Shown here piece by piece: positions 44,785 through 52,915 of a DNA stretch of 64,000 bases. The stretch comes from an uncultured Lachnospiraceae bacterium (GTDB lineage: Bacteria; Bacillota; Clostridia; Lachnospirales; Lachnospiraceae): assembly GCA_902476265.1 (NCBI GenBank), contig CABSCP010000002.1:62001-126000 (forward strand), in the 5' to 3' direction. A model generated the notes under the pieces. It saw only the letters and a program-made list of their open reading frames with translations. It was not told the DNA's origin and ran no database searches. Numbering within the stretch: the first letter of the stretch is position 1; the number at the start of each line of letters is the position of its first letter. Position numbers and translations under genes: made by a program.

Positions 44785-46091
44785 TTTTTTGGAAAAGCAT
44801 CGAAGAATTTTTTGTAAACTACGGATATACGGCGGAGATCTTCTTTGCCGTCTCCATTTTTGCCGCTTATCTGGAGAGAAAGAAAGGGGTTATTTTCCGG
44901 GCGGCGGGATCCTACGGCCTGTTTGTGGCAAGTTATGCGGTACTGCATATCTGGCTGCAGGGACGGGGGGCGTGGCCGGAAATGTTGTTTTATACCGCCA
45001 TGAACGGCATCGTCTATCTGGGGCTGATTTTTTGCTTTCAAACCTCCGGCTGGTGCAGGCTCTTTGTTTTAATCTGTGCGGACACCACCCAGCATATCGC
45101 TTTTCGGATCTATTCCGTGGTCTTATCTTTTCTGGGACTGGGATATGCGGGCATATGGTCTGGGGTCTTAAATTTGTGTGTGATCGCTGCCGTGTACACG
45201 GCGGTATTTTTGATTTTCCGAAGACAGCTTCGGGAAATCAATGAATATGTGCCCAATGGCCGCGCCAACATTGTGCTGGGAGGCGCAGTGTTCACGATGG
45301 CATTTTTTATTTTTCAATTCGAAAGCCAGTACGGCTTTATGCGGACAGCACCGAAGATCAATCTTTTATTTGCGGCCTATGCGGTTTTGGCGAATATTTT
45401 TTTGCTGGCCCTTTTATACGGCGTGTTCCGGAATAAGAAAATGACCGGCGAAATGGAGATGCTGGAGAAGGTGATAGACCAGCAGAACGCCCAGTATCAG
45501 ATGATGAAAGAAAATATTGATATGGTAAATATCAAATGCCACGATATGAAACAGCAGATCTCACTCTATGAAAACCGCATTGACCGGGAGGCGCTGCAGG
45601 AGATTAAATCCATCATCCATGTGTATGATACGACCTTTAAAACCGGCAATGAGGTGCTGGATGTATTTTTGCAGGAGAAATTACTGCGGTGCGAAAGAGA
45701 ACGGATTGAAATGGACTGTGTGGTAGACGGAAGGTGTGTGGACTTCATCCGTCCGGCGGATTTGTACACTCTGGTGGGGAACGCCATAGACAATGCCATG
45801 GAGGCGGTGCGGAAAATACAGGATCCGGAGAAACGGCTCATTTCCTTATCGGTCCGGGAATCCATGAATATGGTACTGATCCATGTGGATAATGAGTATA
45901 TCGGGGAGATCCGGATGAATGACGGCCTTCCCCGTTCCACAAAGGGAGACGACCTGAATCATGGGTTCGGGATGCGCAGTATCTGCCTGATCGCGGAAAA
46001 ATATAAGGGAACGGTATCCGTATTTACGGAAAACAACATATTCAATCTCAATATTCTGATTCCTGTTTCGAAAAGAAAGCCTTCTGCCTGA
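44778..46091 (+). CDS. GHKL sensor histidine kinase (copy 2)
   Basis: 437 residues with about six N-terminal membrane helices, predicted phospho-His H255 in N-I-K-C-H-D-M-K, N-box G-N-A-I-D-N-A and G-box H-G-F-G-M-R-S. The layout is that of copy 1 at 28902, including the N-x-K-C-H-D motif. ATG 44778 has AGGGA upstream; a longer frame would overlap the regulator gene by 150 bases. In copy 1 the GH3 gene comes next; here a minus-strand gene pair sits between kinase and GH3. Confidence 0.9.
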   Translation: MLIFWKSIEEFFVNYGYTAEIFFAVSIFAAYLERKKGVIFRAAGSYGLFVASYAVLHIWLQGRGAWPEMLFYTAMNGIVYLGLIFCFQTSGWCRLFVLICADTTQHIAFRIYSVVLSFLGLGYAGIWSGVLNLCVIAAVYTAVFLIFRRQLREINEYVPNGRANIVLGGAVFTMAFFIFQFESQYGFMRTAPKINLLFAAYAVLANIFLLALLYGVFRNKKMTGEMEMLEKVIDQQNAQYQMMKENIDMVNIKCHDMKQQISLYENRIDREALQEIKSIIHVYDTTFKTGNEVLDVFLQEKLLRCERERIEMDCVVDGRCVDFIRPADLYTLVGNAIDNAMEAVRKIQDPEKRLISLSVRESMNMVLIHVDNEYIGEIRMNDGLPRSTKGDDLNHGFGMRSICLIAEKYKGTVSVFTENNIFNLNILIPVSKRKPSA

Positions 46092-46113
46092 TGCAATCTC
46101 TCATAAAGATTGA

Positions 46114-46725
46114 CTACTCCCCACCAAAAGTATCTTCAAGACCGCTTTGTGGTCTGATGCAGCGAAGAATGATGGTTTCTATTTCTTCCACAGACTCCAG
46201 GCAGTCGCCTTGTATCCATTTTTGAATAATTGCCGTGGTGCCTTGAATGAAAAAAGAAATCCAGTATGGCTGTTCCTTTTCGGATATTTGAAAACGGTTC
46301 ATGATCGGACGAAGGATTTGCTCAGACATATTATGATATCTGCTGTTTGCTTGCATACAAGAAGGATTCTGACAGGTAGCTTTGTACAGCGACCTGTGCT
46401 CCCGAATAAACGAAAGATACGGTTTCAGAAATTCGGTCTTGATGAGAATAAGCTCATTCAGAGGCGCACTGCCGATATCGGACAGGAAATTATTCGGGGC
46501 AGAAGCGAATGAATCCATAAATTGCCCATCAAAGTATTTTAAGGATTCTGACAGCAGGTCGGAAACCGTTTCATAATGAAGATAAAAAGTTGACCTGTTC
46601 ACTCCGGCTTTTTCACATATTTCTTTGACCGTTATATATTCAAAATCTTTTTTTTCAAGAAGGGATACCAGTGCCTCGTCCATAAGGAGGGCGGTATTGA
46701 AATACTTGCTCTTTGCTTTATTCAT
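46114..46725 (-). CDS. TetR-family regulator
   Basis: 203 residues. The TetR helix-turn-helix lies at about 8-60 with I-T-V-K-E-I-C-E-K-A-G-V-N-R-S-T-F-Y-L-H-Y. The C-terminal helical domain fits the DhaS-like TetR group. ATG 46725 follows AAGGGGCGG; the 31-codon upstream extension would overlap the neighbouring gene. It is the second gene of a minus-strand pair and probably represses it through the palindrome at 47135-47157. Its AT content is higher than in flanking genes, which fits later insertion. Confidence 0.85.
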   Translation of the reverse strand: MNKAKSKYFNTALLMDEALVSLLEKKDFEYITVKEICEKAGVNRSTFYLHYETVSDLLSESLKYFDGQFMDSFASAPNNFLSDIGSAPLNELILIKTEFLKPYLSFIREHRSLYKATCQNPSCMQANSRYHNMSEQILRPIMNRFQISEKEQPYWISFFIQGTTAIIQKWIQGDCLESVEEIETIILRCIRPQSGLEDTFGGE

Positions 46726-46744
46726 ATAATGCCGCCCCTTAAAC

Positions 46745-47104
46745 TTATTCTGCCGATTCGGTAATTTCTTTTGCCAACTGCATAATTTCAAAAGCGTATT
46801 TCTGTTTTCCCGAAGCAAGCAGTTTTTTATAGATTGGGTAATTTACGCATACACCGGCTATGCCGACAACTCCTATAGCGATTCCCAGGGCAAATGAAGC
46901 AGTTGTTCCGCTGCCGATGACCTTCATTGCAAGGCACATTCCAACACCGAGAACAAGTGACATCGCAACCCCAAATGAATATGCGAATATCTCAGCTTTA
47001 CCCTTTGCTTTCCTGTCAAGCTTTTTCAGTGCCACTACCCTGGAAGCGTTCTTCGGAGCATATTCGTTGGCGATTGCCTCAGCGAAAATTTTATCTGTGT
47101 TCAT
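46745..47104 (-). CDS. Small membrane protein of unknown function, 119 residues
   Basis: A charged N-terminal half (about 1-40, with K-K-L-D-R-K-A-K-G-K) is followed by two membrane helices (about 43-62 and 68-90) and a charged tail. ATG 47104 follows GGAGG. It is first in the pair with the TetR gene (19-base gap), so it is the likely target of that regulator. Similar proteins are common in Clostridia, and their function is unknown; some are misnamed as reductases. No catalytic motif is seen. Confidence 0.75.
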   Translation of the reverse strand: MNTDKIFAEAIANEYAPKNASRVVALKKLDRKAKGKAEIFAYSFGVAMSLVLGVGMCLAMKVIGSGTTASFALGIAIGVVGIAGVCVNYPIYKKLLASGKQKYAFEIMQLAKEITESAE

Positions 47105-47134
47105 GATTGAACCTCCATATTGTTATTGTCTGAC

Positions 47135-47157
47135 TACAACGGTGCGCATCCGTTGTA
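47135..47157. promoter_or_regulatory. Palindromic operator, probably for the TetR protein
   Basis: TACAACGG and CCGTTGTA, perfect 8-bp arms around TGCGCAT. It lies just downstream of the minus-strand promoter, between the start of transcription and the ribosome site. Confidence 0.6.
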
Positions 47158-47169
47158 CCAGATGTCTTA

Positions 47170-47198
47170 ATTATGCAGGTTCGTAGGTGTAAAGTGAA
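47170..47198 (-). promoter_or_regulatory. Promoter of the TetR/membrane-protein pair
   Basis: Minus strand TTCACT (47193-47198) and CATAAT (47170-47175), 17 bases apart. Confidence 0.6.
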
Positions 47199-47447
47199 CA
47201 ACACAGTTTACAGTTTCTGTTGAATTGAAAGATTTTTCAACTACTGGCTTGTCTGTCTGAGAAGTATTTTACCATAGACCTATGAACATTTCAATTTGCT
47301 GCACATCCTTTTTAAGTTATGGTCATTTTTTTATAATTTACGCTGAAAATCTAAATTGGATTGTGAGTTATGATAATATTTGCCTTGAAAAGAAGAAAAA
47401 GCAGTACAGATGATACAGGGACTGCTTCTAAAAGGAGGATAAGCGAT
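47199..47447 (+). promoter_or_regulatory. Leader and promoter region of GH3 copy 2
   Basis: A consensus TATAAT lies at 47332-47337 with only a poor -35 (TTTTTA at 17 bases). A 7-bp stem AAGCAGT/ACTGCTT lies just before the ribosome site AAAGGAGG. Two tandem ACAGTTT units at 47203-47216 are of unknown meaning. No gene is seen. Confidence 0.4.
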
Positions 47448-50400
47448 ATGAAAAGCACCGGCAACAGGAAAACAACTCGTGTTTTTGCAGGTTTGTTTGC
47501 TGGCATCCTGGCTGTTTCGGCATCCACGTACGCGGTTGTGAATGCCCAGCGGTCCGTCATTGATGCCAACCTGGGAACCTCAAGCTACAAAGTGGTAACG
47601 GATGCAGACGCATCCGGGGACAATTTGTACGGAATCACGGCAAAACAGGGGAAGGTCGTGAATGCAGACGGCGTGGAGGTGGATATAGACTGCTCCACAC
47701 TGGAAGGGCTGTTTACCTATGAAAAGGATGTGGCCGTCCGGCAGGCGGCGGAAAGCGCCGTGCTGCTGAAAAATGCAGGGGACGCATTACCGCTGCAGGA
47801 AGAAGACATGCAGAATGTGACGCTGCTGGGCTCCCGTTCTTATGCGAAAATGGGAGAGATCGAAATGTGGGGAATGCTCCGCAAAACCATTACGGGAACA
47901 CAGTTTGGCGGAAATATGGGATCGGTAGCCCCGGCGGAGCTTTGCGTATCCATTGGGGACGCGCTCAAGAGCAGAGGGATTACGGTAAATCAGGAAGTGG
48001 CGGATGCCTATACGGCTTATCTGGATGATGCGGAAAACCAGGTGGACATTGCTTTTTCCGAAAACTATAGCCCCAATGAGTCAAATCCGGAGGATATCGG
48101 CCTGGATTCCAAAAAGGATACCTTTGGAAAAGTAGCTATTGTAACGATAGGACGTCCGGCCTCAGAGTCGAAATATTATCTTCCGGGAGAGGCAGGAAAG
48201 GCCAATCCGGATGAATATGATCCCGAAAAGGATGTGCTGGGGCTGTCAAAGGATGAACTGGCTACCCTGCAGTATGCGAGAGAGAATTTTGAAAAAGTCA
48301 TCGTTCTCATCAACGCAGTCCAGATGGATCTTCCGGAGCTGGATGCTTATGCGGATTCCATCCTGTGGGTGGGAATGCCCGGCGCTTATGGATTTGAAGG
48401 AATCGCAAGGCTTTTGGACGGCACAATTTCTCCCTCCGGCGCCCTGACGGATACCTTTGCGGCCCAGGCTGGCAATGCCATCGCCATGGTCAATCAGCAG
48501 TATTCTTTCCAGTCAGGCAACGGGATTACCATTGACAATGAGGTTTATACCAACGAATTTTATGCGCCGGAGACGGAAAGCATTTACACGGGGTATAAAT
48601 ACTATGAATCCCGTTATTATGATTCCGTTTTAAACAGAGGGAATGCCCGGGACAGCGTGGGCGCTACAGGCGGCGCGGATACCTGGAATTATAAAAATGA
48701 AGTGGTATGGCCCTTTGGCTACGGACTTTCCTATACGGAATTTGAGGAAAGCGGCCTTACGGTCAGCGCAGATGATGAAGCGCAGATGCTGACGGCGCAG
48801 GTTACGGTAAAAAATACCGGGGATACGGCGGGCAAGCATATCGTGCAGCTTTATGTGCAGGCGCCTTATACGGAAGGCGGACTGGAGAAGAGCGCCATCC
48901 AGCTGGCGGGATTTGCGAAAACAGATCTTCTGCAGCCGGGAGAAGAACAGAAGGTGACGATCTCATGTGATTATGAGTATTTCGCATCCTGGGACAGAAC
49001 CCTTGCCCATAACGGCGTGCAGGGCGGTTACGTCCTGGACAGCGGGGATTACTACTTCTCCACAGGAAACGGCGTCAATGACGCGCTGAACAACATCCTT
49101 GCGGCGCAGGGATATACGGCGGAAAACACGGACGGCTATATGACTGCCGACGGGAATAAAGACAAAGCGGTCACCGATGCCTTTGACAGAATCGAAATCC
49201 TCAAAAGCAAGGCCGGGGAAATGTACCAGAACCAGCTGGACAACATGGATCTTGCCTTACAGATCGAAGGCGTGGAGAATTTCTCCAGAAGCGACTGGAA
49301 GGAAAACTGGCCGAAAAAGTATCCGGATCTGATTCCGGCAGCGTCCATGAAGGATGCCCTGGAAAACCGGGCCTATACCCTGCAGGCAAACGGCGATCCC
49401 TCCAGTGTGAAATTCGGGCAAAACAACGGACTTAGCCTGGCGGATTTGAAACCGGAAAAAGGAGAAAAATTAAGCTATGAGGATCCCCTGCTGCAGATGT
49501 ATGTGGAGCAGTATGATCTGGGCGATGCGGTTGCGGCGCTGATTAACGGGGACAGCTATTCCTTCGGACCCACAACGGTTTCCGGAAAGGAAAAAGCCCA
49601 GTCTATCGCCATCGCGGACGACGGCCCCATGGGATTTGATTCTTATACCGCAGGAAAGGGAGCGGAACTCAAATCGGAAAATGACCCTTATAATGCAGCC
49701 AATGATCCGGATTATGAAACCTATAAAGACACGCCCATGCGGATCCTTCCTACCGGCGTGAATATCGGCGCTACCTGGAATGCACAGTTGAACCGGGAGG
49801 CAGGGGAAATGATTGCCAACCTGGCGCTCTGGAACGGTGTGTCGGCCATTCAGGGACCCGGTTCCAACATCCACAGAAACGCGTATAATGCCAGAAATCA
49901 TGAGTACTATTCGGAGGACGGTGTTTTATCGGGCGTGATGATGAGCGCATACTGCGGCGGCGCCTGGGACTATGGTCTGGTTTGTACGGTGAAGCATTTC
50001 GCCTTCAATGATACGGAGTTAAACCGCATGGGCGTGAGCGCCTATATGAGCGAACAGCGGGCCAGAGAAAACGAACTTCGGGCATTCCAGATCGGCATCG
50101 AAGAAGACAATGTGACCGGTATGATGATGGGCATGAACAGGGCGGGCAGCTATTTTGTCGGCGCCAACCCGGGGCTTTTAAATATCATCCGCAAGGAATG
50201 GGGCTTTACCGGATTCATTGAAACGGATATGACAAAGGGAACCTATGACAATAACAGAGATACCCTGGAGGCAGGAGTGGACTCCATGCTGCATGCCATT
50301 ACGGCGGATAAGGCGGCGGCGTCCAGAGATGAACTGTTAAAGAGCTGGTCGGGAGATACCCAGTATGCCACCGGTACGGTTTCTGAGGCGGTTGCGCAGG

Positions 50401-50642
50401 ATACCCATTTCCTGTCCCAGATCCAAACCGCGCTGAAACATATCACCTGGGTTATCGTAAACTCCAATTACATGAACGGCATTGATAAGACAACGAGAAT
50501 GGAAAAGGTAAATACCTGGTATGACAATGTATTCCTTGTCGTCATCGCAGTCAGCGCAGCAGGAACGATTCTTCTTTTAGGGCTCAATATCGCTGCGCAG
50601 GCAAAGAGAAGAAAGCAGACTTCACAGGAGGAAAAACAATGA
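47448..50642 (+). CDS. Membrane-anchored GH3 beta-glycosidase with reversed domain order (copy 2)
   Basis: 1064 residues. One N-terminal membrane/signal helix (about 13-35) is followed by the GH3 C-terminal sandwich (about 105-370), a fibronectin-III-like domain (about 430-560), a spacer, then the catalytic barrel (about 680-990) with nucleophile D927 in F-I-E-T-D-M-T. A membrane helix and a K/E-rich tail end it. The layout matches copy 1 at 30431, but the sequences have diverged (nucleophile context E-T-D-M-T against L-T-D-Y-F), so the substrates may differ. ATG 47448 has AAGGAGG; an in-frame ATG at 47370 lacks one. It overlaps a small membrane protein gene by four bases. Confidence 0.88.
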   Translation: MKSTGNRKTTRVFAGLFAGILAVSASTYAVVNAQRSVIDANLGTSSYKVVTDADASGDNLYGITAKQGKVVNADGVEVDIDCSTLEGLFTYEKDVAVRQAAESAVLLKNAGDALPLQEEDMQNVTLLGSRSYAKMGEIEMWGMLRKTITGTQFGGNMGSVAPAELCVSIGDALKSRGITVNQEVADAYTAYLDDAENQVDIAFSENYSPNESNPEDIGLDSKKDTFGKVAIVTIGRPASESKYYLPGEAGKANPDEYDPEKDVLGLSKDELATLQYARENFEKVIVLINAVQMDLPELDAYADSILWVGMPGAYGFEGIARLLDGTISPSGALTDTFAAQAGNAIAMVNQQYSFQSGNGITIDNEVYTNEFYAPETESIYTGYKYYESRYYDSVLNRGNARDSVGATGGADTWNYKNEVVWPFGYGLSYTEFEESGLTVSADDEAQMLTAQVTVKNTGDTAGKHIVQLYVQAPYTEGGLEKSAIQLAGFAKTDLLQPGEEQKVTISCDYEYFASWDRTLAHNGVQGGYVLDSGDYYFSTGNGVNDALNNILAAQGYTAENTDGYMTADGNKDKAVTDAFDRIEILKSKAGEMYQNQLDNMDLALQIEGVENFSRSDWKENWPKKYPDLIPAASMKDALENRAYTLQANGDPSSVKFGQNNGLSLADLKPEKGEKLSYEDPLLQMYVEQYDLGDAVAALINGDSYSFGPTTVSGKEKAQSIAIADDGPMGFDSYTAGKGAELKSENDPYNAANDPDYETYKDTPMRILPTGVNIGATWNAQLNREAGEMIANLALWNGVSAIQGPGSNIHRNAYNARNHEYYSEDGVLSGVMMSAYCGGAWDYGLVCTVKHFAFNDTELNRMGVSAYMSEQRARENELRAFQIGIEEDNVTGMMMGMNRAGSYFVGANPGLLNIIRKEWGFTGFIETDMTKGTYDNNRDTLEAGVDSMLHAITADKAAASRDELLKSWSGDTQYATGTVSEAVAQDTHFLSQIQTALKHITWVIVNSNYMNGIDKTTRMEKVNTWYDNVFLVVIAVSAAGTILLLGLNIAAQAKRRKQTSQEEKQ

Positions 50643-51100
50643 AAAAAATGTCTGTCAATACGATCATCAATCTTGTGGCTGCCATTGTGCTGGTAGTGTC
50701 TCTCATTATGATAGAAGTTTCCTTTGGGACGGCGCAGGGGTGGTTTGACACCAATTACAATCCTCTCATCCTTTTTCTGGCGATCCTGGGAATCCTGCTT
50801 CTTTTGGCGGTGGCAGGGCTGAATATTGCGGGAATCGGGAAGGACAACGGGGTAGTGTCTTTGCTGAAACTCTTCTTTTCCGTAGGGGCCTGCGCCTGTG
50901 CCGGCGTGATATTCGGCCTGGTGATGGGAGCCATCGCAACGGAATTTGCCTACACGTTCTTTTCCGATTTTAATAAGGGAACGCCCAAGGAACACTTTAT
51001 GCCGGCCGCATGTACGCAGGCGGTTTTGGGAATGATCCTTTGCCTTGTTACGATCGTTGCTGCGGCAGCGGCAAACGCGTTTGACGAGCAGAGAAAATAA
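50639..51100 (+). CDS. Four-helix membrane protein of unknown function
   Basis: 153 residues with four hydrophobic helices (about 8-28, 45-65, 78-103, 125-146) and a short charged tail. It starts in an ATGA overlap with the GH3 gene after AGGAGG, so it is made together with that enzyme, and a terminator hairpin follows it. No family was recognised. A membrane partner of the GH3 protein is a fair guess. Confidence 0.7.
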   Translation: MKKMSVNTIINLVAAIVLVVSLIMIEVSFGTAQGWFDTNYNPLILFLAILGILLLLAVAGLNIAGIGKDNGVVSLLKLFFSVGACACAGVIFGLVMGAIATEFAYTFFSDFNKGTPKEHFMPAACTQAVLGMILCLVTIVAAAAANAFDEQRK

Positions 51101-51111
51101 TGAGTTTGCAG

Positions 51112-51146
51112 GGAGGGCCGGGGAGTATTTTAACGGCCCTCCTTTT
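51112..51146 (+). terminator. Terminator or attenuator between GH3 unit and lipoprotein gene
   Basis: Perfect 9-bp stem GGAGGGCCG / CGGCCCTCC, 13-base loop, then TTTT. The next start codon is only 21 bases on, so partial read-through is likely. Confidence 0.75.
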
Positions 51147-51167
51147 GCGAAAAAAGGGAAAGCTGAA

Positions 51168-52895
51168 ATGAATAAGCGGATTTTGCTTTTGGGCCTGGCA
51201 GCCCTGCTTCTTTCCGGCTGCGGCGGGCAGACGGGAAAAGAAAAGCGATGCAGCGTTGTGCTGGAAGAGTGTCAGGATGTGATTCCCGATCAAAAAAGTG
51301 TACAGGTGGGCAGGGGAGGGGATGTGTCCTTTCGCCTCCATCCCAAAAACGGATGTATCGTAACCGGCACGGATTACGAAGACAGCGAAATCACAAAGGA
51401 AAATGAGAAGCTGGTGCTGACCCTGAAAAATGTCCGCTACTCCACCGTGGTGAAGCTGACCACTTCCTATGAAAACTGTACCTATTTTCCCAACGGGGGA
51501 GAAGGGGAAGCGGTCAGGGTTCCCAGGTCAAAAAAGGCCTGTAACACCCGGACAGAGCCCTTTGTGCGGGAAGGATACATACAGACCGGATGGAATACGA
51601 AAGCAGACAAAAGCGGAGAGCATATCGGATTCGGAAGCCGTTTTTGGGGCGATCGGCTCTATGCGGAATGGGAAAAAGAAACCGATGCGTCGGCTTTTTC
51701 CTATCGGTGTACAAAGGAGAGCGCTGTGGTGACCGGCTATCATGGAGAAGGGGAACGCTGTGTACTGCCTGCCGTTCTGGGAGGTAAAAAAGTGCGGGTG
51801 ATCCAAAAGGGCGCCTTTGCGCAGGCCGGCTTTACGGAATTTGTGTGCAGCGACAGCGTGCAGGTCATCGAGCCGGGGGCGTTTGAGAATGCCGCCGTAA
51901 AGACGCTCACCCTGTTTGATAACCTGCTGCAGATATCCGATGAAAGCTTTCAAGGCTGTCCGGTCAAAACCCTGTATTTAAATGCCGGAAGGGCGCCGGT
52001 CTATGCGGGAAGTTATTTTTCCGCTTTTCCGGATAAATGCCGGCGCCTGTTTTCCCGGAAGGGGAAAAAGATCGTACTTTTTTCCGGTTCTTCCGGACGG
52101 TATGGATATGACAGCAAAAGGATAGAAGAGGCTTTTCCCGGCTATGAGGTGGTCAACATGGGCGTCTATGCCTATACCAATGCCAGACCTCAGCTGGAGA
52201 TCATCCTTTCGGCAATGGGAGAAGGGGATATTCTGGTGGAAGCGCCGGAATTTGACGCAGCGGATTGGCAGTTCTGCATTTCCGGGGAACTGGACAGATT
52301 CTTTTTCAGCCTTGTGGAGACGGACTATCGGCTGATCACCCTGCTGGATCTGCAAAACTATACCGGAGTCTTTGATGCGCTGAATGAATATCTATATGAA
52401 CACGGCAGGATGGAGGCAAAAGACTACTCTTATCTGGCTTCGGAATACGATGATGAGGGAAACCGGGCGGACGCGCCTACCTATAATGAATATGGCGATT
52501 ACACGCTGAAACGCCCCAACAGCAGGAAGGATGAAATGCACCGGATCATCCCGGCGGATTATACCACAAAGACCATTACGGAGGCGCATATCCGCGCCCT
52601 CGACGCACAACTGGCCCTGTTTACGGAAAAAAAGGTTACGGTGCTGTTTACCTATGCGCCCCGCAACAGGAGCGCGCTGACGAAAGAAAGCACGCCGGAA
52701 CAAATCCGCGCGACAGAAGAACTTTTACAAAAAACGCTGACGGTTCCCGTCATTTCAAATATAGAAGATTATTTCTATTCCGGGATTTATTTTTATGAAA
52801 TCGACAACCATCTGAGCGATGAAGGGGTTGTTCTGCGCACGGAAGGGATCATTTCCGATATGAAGCAGTGGATGGAGCAGAACAATCAATCCTGA
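51168..52895 (+). CDS. Lipoprotein: InlB-like repeat, BspA-like repeats and SGNH hydrolase
   Basis: 575 residues with lipobox L-S-G-C (Cys18). In order: a beta region (about 25-100); one InlB/Listeria-Bacteroides repeat (about 103-170) with N-G-G-E, R-E-G-Y, T-G-W and L-Y-A-E-W; BspA-type leucine-rich units (about 185-280); and a C-terminal SGNH-like domain (about 300-575) with F-S-G-S-S (S308/S309) and a final E-I-D-N-H-L-S. It uses the same parts as the SGNH gene at 42621 but with the repeat and enzyme domains in the opposite order. A surface esterase or acetyl-transfer partner is likely. ATG 51168 follows AAGGGAAAG. Confidence 0.75.
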   Translation: MNKRILLLGLAALLLSGCGGQTGKEKRCSVVLEECQDVIPDQKSVQVGRGGDVSFRLHPKNGCIVTGTDYEDSEITKENEKLVLTLKNVRYSTVVKLTTSYENCTYFPNGGEGEAVRVPRSKKACNTRTEPFVREGYIQTGWNTKADKSGEHIGFGSRFWGDRLYAEWEKETDASAFSYRCTKESAVVTGYHGEGERCVLPAVLGGKKVRVIQKGAFAQAGFTEFVCSDSVQVIEPGAFENAAVKTLTLFDNLLQISDESFQGCPVKTLYLNAGRAPVYAGSYFSAFPDKCRRLFSRKGKKIVLFSGSSGRYGYDSKRIEEAFPGYEVVNMGVYAYTNARPQLEIILSAMGEGDILVEAPEFDAADWQFCISGELDRFFFSLVETDYRLITLLDLQNYTGVFDALNEYLYEHGRMEAKDYSYLASEYDDEGNRADAPTYNEYGDYTLKRPNSRKDEMHRIIPADYTTKTITEAHIRALDAQLALFTEKKVTVLFTYAPRNRSALTKESTPEQIRATEELLQKTLTVPVISNIEDYFYSGIYFYEIDNHLSDEGVVLRTEGIISDMKQWMEQNNQS

Positions 52896-52915
52896 TTCAT
52901 GATAAAGGAGAAGCA

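Noticed and set aside
47203..47216. Tandem ACAGTTT as a LytTR site for the second GH3
   Set aside because: A 7-base period is too short for LytTR half-sites, and the -10 is more than 110 bases away.
47370..47447. N-terminal extension of the second GH3
   Set aside because: The ATG at 47370 has no ribosome site, while AAGGAGG precedes 47448, where the signal helix begins.
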